A stretch of 64,000 bases of DNA from Spirosoma luteum DSM 19990 (lineage in GTDB: Bacteria > Bacteroidota > Bacteroidia > Cytophagales > Spirosomataceae), in NCBI RefSeq assembly GCF_000374065.1, contig NZ_KB893251.1, positions 1 to 64,000 on the forward strand, read 5' to 3'. Positions 57,616-64,000 of this stretch are shown here, piece by piece (position 1 is the first letter of the stretch; every line of letters starts with the position of its first letter). The notes beneath the pieces were generated by a model. The model saw only the letters and a program-made list of their open reading frames with translations, was not told the origin of the DNA and ran no database searches. Position numbers and translations under genes: made by a program.

Positions 57616-60363
57616 CTATTTCAACAACTGCTTTTTTGCCTGTGCTTCCAGAATTAGCTGTAATTCGGCGGTTTCGGCGGTTACGTGGGCATAGGTGCCG
57701 CCCCCGGCCTGACATAGCTTTTGTAAATTCTGGCCGGTGAGGGGGTTGCGACCAAACGTAAAGATGGTTAGGTGAATATCCTGTTGGGCATTGTCACGGA
57801 CCAGGTCAAGTACGTCGTTGCTGACCGGAAATTCGCCGTCGGTGGCCAGTATAATCCGATTGTTTCCCGCCCGTAGGTAGTTTTTATTCGCCACTTTGTA
57901 GGCCAGTCGAAGTCCGCCATTACCGTCCGTATCGCCGGTTGACTGCAACTCGTCGATGACACGGGCAATGTTGGCGGCTTCGGTACCCGACGTTGGTTTT
58001 AACGCCACCCGAGCCTTCCCGGAGTAAATCACAATCGAAAGCTTGTCTTCGGCACGAAGCAGAGCAAGCAGCGATTTGATGGACCGCTTCAGCAGGGGCA
58101 GCTTAACCGGCGAATCCATCGACCCCGACACGTCGAGTAACAATACCATGTTATTGGCCGCGAAGCCGTCGAGTGATGGACTGGCTGTCAGCAATCGCTC
58201 CCGCTCCAGATAGACCGTGTCAACCCGATTTCGCTCAACGTAAACCGTATCATGCTGGTTAGCTGGTGTTAGGGTTGCCTTATAACTTTTCCCGACGGGA
58301 ATATTATCATTTCCCGACTTAGGGCTGACGGGCGAAACGGCGGTTATTGGGCTGTTCAGATCGGGCGCGGTTTCGGGCTTTTTCGATGGCAGCAATCGGC
58401 GGAAGGCGAACACGTCGGGCTGGTTGATGGCCTTGAGCAGGTTGACCTGCGCCAGCTCGCTGAATTTGTTGTATTGATAGACCAATTCGTTGTTGTAAAA
58501 ATAAAAGAACGACTGATAGGGATGGGTAGTCGAGTTGGATGAACGAGCATTTACGTTCTTCGCCATGTCCGCAAACCGGGCGGTATTTCCGGCCAGGTCC
58601 TCGTAGGGTGAGTAGGGACAAAGTCCGTTTTGGCGCCCATAACGTTTCAGTCCGTTCAGGTTCTGGTATTCCTCGGCGAGTAGCTTTTGGGCCTGAGTTT
58701 GCGCTTCATCGGTTGCTGGTAGCTGCGGTTGTGCGCTGGTCAAATGGGCTTTTACGCCGAACAGAATGGTGTGGTCCGCATCCAGTGTTTTTTGCAGGGC
58801 ACGACCGGCAATCTGCCAGGAACTGGTTGGGACAGCGGATGGGTAGCTTTCATACACGCGTCGGACATCGGCATAAAGCTGCTCTTTTTTCTGGTCGAAG
58901 GTGATGAATAAATAAGCGTACCTGTCCAGAATGGCATCGGAGCGTGTGAGCCGGTCGTCCAGGTACCGTTTATCTGTTGTGTACCCAATTAACTCGATAC
59001 TCAAGCCGTCCATTTCCTGCAACATCGACAGCAACACGTCCGCCTGATTCGTCAGGGCCGTTCGGTAAGGCGTCGGGATGGCTGCACTGCTGTTGAGTAG
59101 CAGTTGGTACGTCGAAACGGGAACCTGGTAATCGTCATGTTTGTAGGTTAAACTGGCCCGCTTGTTTGCCTGGGCCGCGTCACGGTAGTGTTCTGCTGAT
59201 TCCTGGTAGTTGCGCAGCAGTACCTGCACAATACGCATCTGCCGCAGCGACTCATTTATAAACTCCACGTAGCCATTCAGAGCCAGAAACGTAGCGCGGG
59301 AAGCCGGAGACGTGGCTGGTTTTGTCTGAAAGAGCACAGTGGGTTTATCCGCGAAAAGCGGAGTTTGGGTTATAGCTGGCGTGCCGGAAACGGGGGGGGG
59401 CGGTGTAAATACCGGGCTGAAAGCGGGGTAGTCGAGCAGGCGACGGGCTGCTTTACTGTAGCCGACAAAGTTTCGGTAACTGGCCAGCAGTCCCTGGTTG
59501 TACTGATTTAGCAGCGACCAGTAGACTGCATTGCCATAGTGGGCCGACTGCCGGGCAGCAAACGTATTTCCGTCGACAGCCCGTCGTTTCAGACTTTGCA
59601 AAATCCTTAGTTCTGACACAAAGCCCGAAATGGCATCGGAAGCCGGATACTCAATACCTGACCGTGCCTTCCCGAACGATACCAGTATTTTTTCATCGGC
59701 CAGTATACTTTGCTGAATCAACATCACCGGCCAGGCATAATGGCTAGCTTCGTTCAGGTAGCATGGCAGGGAATCTATTAGCTGTTGCTGACTCAGTAAC
59801 ACCTGCCCCATTTCCTTTTCCATTACTAGATACGGGTCATTGGGCAGGTAGGGCTGATACCGGCGATAAATCCGCTGAATTTGCCCGTAAAGCAGCGCTT
59901 TGTCCCGGCTGAACTGGTTAAAGATCCCCTGCATTTCACCAATCAGCATATCGGACTGCTTCAGGTTATCGCGTTGATACGTAGTCAGTCGAACGTACGT
60001 TTCGAGGGCTTTGCCCGTTTTGTCGAGTTTGGTTAGCAGTTGCCACAGCGCTTCGGTACCAGTGTTCAGGCGTTGTTTTTCGGCGGCTGTCAGTCCGGTA
60101 CAAGCCAGTGCTTTTTGGTAGTAATATGCTTCCAGCGGTCCTGATGAGGGCAAACTCAGGGCAGAACCGTGTTTGTCACGGTATTGGATTACGTCGGTCT
60201 GGTAGGCCTGTACCATCTGAAACCGGCGGTTCAGCACCTCCACCGACTGGTTTAGAAACGACACGTATTGATTCAGCGATTGCTGGGGCGTTTCCGGTTG
60301 GGCGTACACCGTGGCAAACGTCGAGACAACTAACAGCAGAGATATAGGTAACAGGTTCATCAT
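57616..60363 (-). CDS. Secreted VWA-domain protein with duplicated helical region
   Basis: A 915-residue exported protein (signal MMNLLPISLLLVVSTFATVYAQ). Two related helical regions occur: about 25-315 (LNQYVSFLNQSVEVLNRRFQ ... YQTDVIQYRD) and about 358-660 (LNGYVEFINESLRQMRIVQ ... YQESAEHYRD). A Pro-rich linker (about 315-350) separates them. The C-terminal von Willebrand factor A domain (about 737-915) has a complete MIDAS: DVSGS at 744-748, the Thr/Gly region STGDTDGNGGL and ATDGEF. It would bind a protein partner through a metal. It starts a minus-strand cluster's 3' end; upstream genes are small unknown proteins. No transport partner is seen. Confidence 0.85.
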   Translation of the reverse strand: MMNLLPISLLLVVSTFATVYAQPETPQQSLNQYVSFLNQSVEVLNRRFQMVQAYQTDVIQYRDKHGSALSLPSSGPLEAYYYQKALACTGLTAAEKQRLNTGTEALWQLLTKLDKTGKALETYVRLTTYQRDNLKQSDMLIGEMQGIFNQFSRDKALLYGQIQRIYRRYQPYLPNDPYLVMEKEMGQVLLSQQQLIDSLPCYLNEASHYAWPVMLIQQSILADEKILVSFGKARSGIEYPASDAISGFVSELRILQSLKRRAVDGNTFAARQSAHYGNAVYWSLLNQYNQGLLASYRNFVGYSKAARRLLDYPAFSPVFTPPPPVSGTPAITQTPLFADKPTVLFQTKPATSPASRATFLALNGYVEFINESLRQMRIVQVLLRNYQESAEHYRDAAQANKRASLTYKHDDYQVPVSTYQLLLNSSAAIPTPYRTALTNQADVLLSMLQEMDGLSIELIGYTTDKRYLDDRLTRSDAILDRYAYLFITFDQKKEQLYADVRRVYESYPSAVPTSSWQIAGRALQKTLDADHTILFGVKAHLTSAQPQLPATDEAQTQAQKLLAEEYQNLNGLKRYGRQNGLCPYSPYEDLAGNTARFADMAKNVNARSSNSTTHPYQSFFYFYNNELVYQYNKFSELAQVNLLKAINQPDVFAFRRLLPSKKPETAPDLNSPITAVSPVSPKSGNDNIPVGKSYKATLTPANQHDTVYVERNRVDTVYLERERLLTASPSLDGFAANNMVLLLDVSGSMDSPVKLPLLKRSIKSLLALLRAEDKLSIVIYSGKARVALKPTSGTEAANIARVIDELQSTGDTDGNGGLRLAYKVANKNYLRAGNNRIILATDGEFPVSNDVLDLVRDNAQQDIHLTIFTFGRNPLTGQNLQKLCQAGGGTYAHVTAETAELQLILEAQAKKQLLK

Positions 60364-60373
60364 TTCGGTTAAT

Positions 60374-60616
60374 TTACATAGGCTTTACGCGAATGCCGCG
60401 AAAAAACAGGATGGGTGAACCAGTTTCGTCCGTTTCGATTGGCAGTTCCGGTTGGTGCTGTTGGTAGAGTTGGGTCAGGTAATCGAAATCAGACGGGGAC
60501 AGCAAAAAATCCTTTTGGTCGTTGGCCACCGACTGCCATTCATCCGGCTGGTTCTTTAAGCAGTCATTCAGTTCGTCGTAAAACTCCTGCTCAGCCCGTT
60601 GTGGTATAAACGTCAT
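60374..60616 (-). CDS. Small acidic hypothetical protein (80 aa)
   Basis: An 80-residue protein with a helical first half (QRAEQEFYDELNDCLKNQPD, LSPSDFDYLTQLYQQHQ) and a beta-type end (SPILFFRGIRVKPM). No signal peptide or known motif. It lies ten bases upstream of the VWA gene on the same strand and is probably co-transcribed with it. Confidence 0.6.
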   Translation of the reverse strand: MTFIPQRAEQEFYDELNDCLKNQPDEWQSVANDQKDFLLSPSDFDYLTQLYQQHQPELPIETDETGSPILFFRGIRVKPM

Positions 60617-60680
60617 GGTCGTGTATTGGTTGGAAGTGAGTTAATGGTTGAGCAAATAGGAATTTCTGAATCGGAGCACA

Positions 60681-61022
60681 TCATACTGTATCCGGGTTTC
60701 TACCAGTATAAATCGACATGATGTTATCCGTATAATCAAAATAGCCTGGTCCCGACAGCCGGTCTTTTATGACCTGCTCACCAATGAATTGAAGGATGGT
60801 TTCGCGTTGCGATAAGGGTGTTTTGGTCTGCCCTACCCAGTATTTAGATTCGGGAATGCCAATGTCAACCACGGCGGGCGACATGGCCAACTCGTACCAC
60901 ATGTCGAAATTAGATGCGGGACTGGTGTAATGAATCGTGCCACCGCGTCCATCGTCGGAGTAGCGCAATTGTGGGCCGGTTTCGGTGGCCGGATTGCCGG
61001 TTGAATGGGTGGGGTTTGTCAT
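60681..61022 (-). CDS. Hypothetical protein (113 aa) in the VWA cluster
   Basis: A 113-residue soluble protein. The N-terminal 20 residues are Thr/Gly/Pro-rich (TNPTHSTGNPATETGPQ) and likely disordered; the rest has GGTIHYTSPASNFDMWYELA and SQRETILQFIGEQVIKDRL. No family recognised. Its start overlaps the hydrolase stop by four bases, so translation is coupled. It may form a complex with the hydrolase. Confidence 0.6.
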   Translation of the reverse strand: MTNPTHSTGNPATETGPQLRYSDDGRGGTIHYTSPASNFDMWYELAMSPAVVDIGIPESKYWVGQTKTPLSQRETILQFIGEQVIKDRLSGPGYFDYTDNIMSIYTGRNPDTV

Positions 61023-61951
61023 GATTTTAGGATTATTTTTCCGATAAAATTCAGGGCCTTGTCGTAGGTTTCAATCCCATGGCCGACATCAGGGAACACG
61101 ACGACTTCTTTTAGCGACTTAATGTGTTTTTTGGCATTAGCGATGGATTTTTTGTGGGGAAACAGTAAATCCTTATCCCCTTCAAGCAGGTAGGTGTCGA
61201 CAGTAACATCGGCCAACTGCCTGTCCATGTAGTAGGGCTTTTGCGTTTTATCTTTATACCGGGTTATGGCGAAAACCTCGTAGTCGACCAGCATTTTTTC
61301 GGCGGTTGGGGACAGTCGATGATTCGGTTTGTAGAAAACAGCCTGCTCTAAAAATGTCAAAACGTTTGATTCACTCGGGCGAAGCAGGGGTAATAGATTG
61401 TAATACAGATTTTTGAGCTTTAGGGAGAAAGGCTGCAAACAGCCCGGATTCAGCAAAAAAGCCGCATTGACCCGTTCCGGACTGACAATGCCCAACTTCA
61501 TGCAGATTAGCCCGCCAAACGAAGCACCGGCCACAAACGCCCTGTCGATGTGTAAACCGTTCAGTACCTCAGTCGCCCACCAGCCATAATCCAGCGAATG
61601 AATTTCGGGAGTATTTCCGTCACTCAGATTGGGCAATCCGTTTGTTTCGATCAGATAAATTTTCATGGTGTGCTTCAGGTTGTCCAAACCTCGGTCAAAA
61701 TCCCAAATGAGCGACGTCGTGCGTGCTCCCGGAAATATAACCAGCGTGTCAGGGTGGTTTTGTTGCGTGTTCAGCCCCCAAACGTTCGTTTTTCCGAGTG
61801 ACGTTGATAAAGTGTACCGTTCATACGTCCGGGCGTTAGTCTTCTCCAGTTGACTGACCCAATTCTTAAAGTAGTTCAAATCTGTTTCTTCATCCTTGAA
61901 ATACGATGTGGATTTCACGTTGATGTCGGCTGAAGGAGTAGATTTTACCAT
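61019..61951 (-). CDS. Alpha/beta hydrolase
   Basis: A 310-residue protein without a signal peptide. TLVIFPGARTTSLIWDFD starts the fold; the nucleophile Ser is in FVAGASFGGLICMKLG (GxSxG); the acid is likely Asp in YLLEGDKDLLFPH, and the His in FPDVGHGIETYD. So the catalytic triad is complete. It could be an esterase, lipase or peptidase; substrate cannot be read. It is translationally coupled with the 113-residue protein downstream. ATG 61951 is chosen; the frame extends 30 codons more but would overlap the plus-strand gene at 61975. Confidence 0.88.
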   Translation of the reverse strand: MVKSTPSADINVKSTSYFKDEETDLNYFKNWVSQLEKTNARTYERYTLSTSLGKTNVWGLNTQQNHPDTLVIFPGARTTSLIWDFDRGLDNLKHTMKIYLIETNGLPNLSDGNTPEIHSLDYGWWATEVLNGLHIDRAFVAGASFGGLICMKLGIVSPERVNAAFLLNPGCLQPFSLKLKNLYYNLLPLLRPSESNVLTFLEQAVFYKPNHRLSPTAEKMLVDYEVFAITRYKDKTQKPYYMDRQLADVTVDTYLLEGDKDLLFPHKKSIANAKKHIKSLKEVVVFPDVGHGIETYDKALNFIGKIILKS

Positions 61952-61974
61952 GGTGGTCTGTTTTCTAATGCTGT

Positions 61975-62397
61975 ATGATTGATAAAGAAACGGGTTCAAT
62001 TCGTCTTTCGGACACCTGCCAGCTTCATGCCGGGGATGCATTGCCGGATGTATCGACCTTCCCGGCCAGTGAGATTCAGCAGGTAGTCGACCATAAGAAT
62101 GGCTGGCAATGGCTGACCAGTAAAAATCTGGTCGTGGACGGGCAGTACATCATTCTCTCCCTCGGCTATTATGCTAATGCCCTGCAACAGATTGAGCTGA
62201 TCGTCAGCCAGGACCGTTTCGATTTGACCGTTGGCTGTGACTCGTGGTCAGAACAAAACGAACTCGACATACGAACTGCCCTGCGGGTTTGGCTACGTAA
62301 CGAACTGGGGCGCGAAGGCCGGTTTGCCTGGGGAGAGGCACAGGCTTCGTATGACCCCAAAGGCGGTTACAGTTCCATCGGCATTCGTTACCGATAA
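61975..62397 (+). CDS. Hypothetical protein (140 aa), divergent
   Basis: A 140-residue soluble protein. IIQ-type helices and a strand-rich core (NGWQWLTSKNLVVDGQYIIL, YANALQQIELIVSQDRFDL) end with YDPKGGYSSIGIRYR. No family recognised. It is the only plus-strand gene in the 57-64 kb cluster, divergent from the alpha/beta hydrolase with 23 bases between starts. Such orphan, 100-150 residue acidic proteins are often immunity or effector-associated proteins, but no toxin is identified here. Six bases separate its stop from the next convergent gene. Confidence 0.6.
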   Translation: MIDKETGSIRLSDTCQLHAGDALPDVSTFPASEIQQVVDHKNGWQWLTSKNLVVDGQYIILSLGYYANALQQIELIVSQDRFDLTVGCDSWSEQNELDIRTALRVWLRNELGREGRFAWGEAQASYDPKGGYSSIGIRYR

Positions 62398-62403
62398 TGC
62401 CCG

Positions 62404-62736
62404 TCAGGTTAGGCCCAGCACCCAGGCTTTTACCGCCGAAAAACTACCCGCTACCGAAGTCCTGCGGCTTACGGCCTGTCCCTCATTTGTGCCGACGTTC
62501 AGTTCGATCGTGCAGTCGATCAGGCCGGGGTATTTCCGCATCACCAGCAAAACGGTCGAGTCATCCAGCCACCGCACCTCCCAAGCCGACCAGTCGTCCT
62601 GGTTGAGGGCAAACAGACAAACGTCATCCTGAACCCGAATCAGCGACGGCTGGTCAATCCAGTGACTCATCCTCATCTCGTAGCTGTCGAAACGTAGCTT
62701 GTACTGCCGATTGGGAGAAAAAACAGTGTCGTACAT
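62404..62736 (-). CDS. Hypothetical protein (110 aa)
   Basis: A 110-residue soluble protein beginning MYDTVFSPNRQYKLRFDSYE. Strands MRMSHWIDQPSLIRV, CLFALNQDDWSAWEVRW and TVLLVMRKYPGLIDCTIEL suggest a beta sheet sandwich. I have seen similar patterns in Bacteroidota proteins with SPDxxYxL starts but cannot name the family. No signal peptide. Part of the minus-strand cluster, 11 bases downstream of the small membrane protein gene. Confidence 0.6.
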   Translation of the reverse strand: MYDTVFSPNRQYKLRFDSYEMRMSHWIDQPSLIRVQDDVCLFALNQDDWSAWEVRWLDDSTVLLVMRKYPGLIDCTIELNVGTNEGQAVSRRTSVAGSFSAVKAWVLGLT

Positions 62737-62747
62737 AATCAGCGGTT

Positions 62748-62954
62748 TTAAAACGTGTGTTTAGCCCAAAAATACCCTCCGATGAACGCGAGAATGAAGC
62801 CAATGGGGCCGTAAACGAAAATACTGGTCATGCTGGCCTCAACGCTCCGGTCGTGACCGTTGGACGAAAACTTACCGATGAGGTAGTAGCTCATAAAGGC
62901 CGTCAGGGCGTAGCCTGCAATGCCGATGAGGAACCCGATTCCAACGTATTTCAT
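62748..62954 (-). CDS. Small two-helix membrane protein (68 aa)
   Basis: A 68-residue protein with two membrane helices: MKYVGIGFLIGIAGYALTAF and IFVYGPIGFILAFIGGYFW, linked by a polar loop (KFSSNGHDRSVEAS) and ending WAKHTF. It is the middle gene of the minus-strand cluster. Small size and lack of a family name mean the function is unknown. Confidence 0.65.
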   Translation of the reverse strand: MKYVGIGFLIGIAGYALTAFMSYYLIGKFSSNGHDRSVEASMTSIFVYGPIGFILAFIGGYFWAKHTF

Positions 62955-62979
62955 GCGATTTTGTGTGGTTTAAATGGTT

Positions 62980-63582
62980 TTACAACTGAATTAGTGGCAG
63001 CGGCAGCTCAGCCACTTCGTTGATCAAGAGCGGCTTGTCCGTTTTTAATTTGGTCAGAAACGGCGTAACCCCCGGGCCGTATTTTCGGTTGCTGACCATG
63101 AACAGCAGAATACCGCGCTTACCCGATTTGGTTTTGACAGCTTTAAACCGAAACACGTCCCGCTCCACCAGGTTATTTTGCTCATCGGCCGCATTATTAC
63201 CGATCAGGCAGTCGATGATTTTTTCGCCCGTGGCGGCATTGCTTACGATAGTATACTGGACAATAGGATTCGTCCGCTTCAGGCCCTCCAGTTCGCGCAG
63301 TTTGGTATCAACAGCCTGGTCTACCGTCGATTCGGTCAGCACAAAATCAATGGTTACCATCGACTTGTACTTCGGAAAACTATCACCGGCGACCAAGTAT
63401 TCCTGTTTGTAGAACGAGGCAGCGGGGTGGGACGACCAGCTTAACCGAAAGGCGTTTTTCTGTACGAAAATCGGAGTCTGAATCCCGAGAAAGTTGACGG
63501 CTGGTTTTGGGGCCTGTCCGTACCCCGGAGCCGATAGCATAAGAAGGGTAACCAGAGAAATGAGTACTGAATTGGTTAGCAT
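62980..63582 (-). CDS. Secreted hypothetical protein (200 aa)
   Basis: A 200-residue exported protein with a signal peptide (NSVLISLVTLLMLSAPGYGQ). Its mature part has beta-type strands (FRLSWSSHPAASFYKQEYLV, YTIVSNAATGEKIIDCLIGN, RGILLFMVSNRKYGPGV). No family recognised. It lies in the minus-strand cluster with the small membrane protein (25 bases between them), so both may act in the envelope. Confidence 0.65.
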   Translation of the reverse strand: MLTNSVLISLVTLLMLSAPGYGQAPKPAVNFLGIQTPIFVQKNAFRLSWSSHPAASFYKQEYLVAGDSFPKYKSMVTIDFVLTESTVDQAVDTKLRELEGLKRTNPIVQYTIVSNAATGEKIIDCLIGNNAADEQNNLVERDVFRFKAVKTKSGKRGILLFMVSNRKYGPGVTPFLTKLKTDKPLLINEVAELPLPLIQL

Positions 63583-63641
63583 GTTATTGGTTTTAAAAGG
63601 GTTTGTAGTGGCGTTAAAAAGCCTGATTTGTGCCGGTTGAC

Positions 63642-63959
63642 CTAAATCGATTTCCAGGCAAAACCGGTTGTCTTATCCTCCCAATGCACGATCAGTTCCG
63701 AAAACAGTTCGTCCATCCATTCCGGGTCTTGTGTGGCCTCACGGCCTGTGTACCCTTCGGCTATCATAAATGTATCCAGTACAAACTGAAGCTCTTCTTC
63801 ATTGGCATAGTCGGCTCCAACAGCGGTGTCGGCCCGGAAAGGAGACAGGTGAACATCTCCATTTTTAGTCACGAAAAGAATGTGGGAATCCTGGTTGTCA
63901 TCAACACTGGCTACGAGTTGACAAAGTTGGTCGAGGGTAGGGCTGTAGTCTAAGTTCAT
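63642..63959 (-). CDS. Small acidic hypothetical protein (105 aa)
   Basis: A 105-residue acidic protein: LDQLCQLVASVDDNQDSHIL, then FVTKNGDVHLSPFRADTAVG, and an acidic helical end (DPEWMDELFSELIVHWED). No signal peptide or family. It is the first gene of the minus-strand cluster within the window; upstream (63960-64000) no more can be judged. The acidic character is like immunity proteins, but this is only a hint. Confidence 0.6.
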   Translation of the reverse strand: MNLDYSPTLDQLCQLVASVDDNQDSHILFVTKNGDVHLSPFRADTAVGADYANEEELQFVLDTFMIAEGYTGREATQDPEWMDELFSELIVHWEDKTTGFAWKSI

Positions 63960-64000
63960 GGTTATTCTGTCCGGTTAATTCGGCGGCCCGCTGCGTAGGA

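Noticed and set aside
1-64000. tRNA, rRNA or prophage features
   Set aside because: No tRNA-like arms, rRNA sequence or phage structural genes were noticed by eye; a tRNAscan or Infernal run would be decisive.

Overview
The window looks like a chromosome segment of a gliding-type Bacteroidota, most likely the order Cytophagales (Spirosoma or a relative). The signs are a secreted protein with a type IX secretion (type B) C-terminal domain, a TonB-receptor/DUF4249/MG2 operon, many lipoproteins with Cys lipoboxes, LytTR/LytS two-component genes, few Shine-Dalgarno motifs, and TAnnTTTG-type -7 promoter boxes. Genus assignment is inference only.

Region 1 (1-6700) is accessory DNA. It opens with the 3' end of an IS5-type transposase. 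An array of AT-rich minus-strand genes follows. The 3' side of each gene has a ~60 bp conserved tail and then a 61-88 bp element of the form ACCCAAC - variable stem - loop - variable stem - GTTGGGC. Both ends fit the integron attC consensus (RYYYAAC ... GTTRRRY), and the inner stem changes sequence between copies while staying complementary. I read it as an integron-like cassette array without a visible integrase (CALIN-like). Its cargo is a deoxyribosyltransferase/TIR-like sensor domain protein, a small unknown protein, an 889-residue Gly-rich/helical protein with a hydrophobic hairpin, a gene-less cassette and a 162-residue unknown protein. This is the most interesting part of the window.

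Region 2 (6.7-13 kb) holds a small unknown protein, a LolA-like secreted protein, NhaD and CPA-type cation/proton antiporters, a mini HExxH protein, a beta-propeller lipoprotein and a DUF1080 lipoprotein. Region 3 (13-30 kb) is for nutrient capture and carbohydrate use: a TonB receptor operon, a GH106 rhamnosidase-like enzyme, a PQQ dehydrogenase with a haem c site, a ROK kinase, and two divergent GH13 amylases, one with an in-frame TGA. Region 4 (30-56 kb) is mostly housekeeping: Lrp/alanine dehydrogenase, LytS/LytTR, malic enzyme, TrpS, DeoC, a sugar isomerase, PAP2, a ComEA-like HhH protein, RlmD, a gliding-type secreted protein, an SDR, a truncated haemoglobin, an ArsC-like protein and a DUF5916 barrel protein. 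Region 5 (56-64 kb) starts with a truncated GH13 gene and an AT-rich scar, then a minus-strand cluster around a secreted VWA protein with small unknown proteins and an alpha/beta hydrolase.

Long, often perfect inverted repeats separate many transcription units and probably act as terminators. No rRNA, tRNA or CRISPR array was seen.
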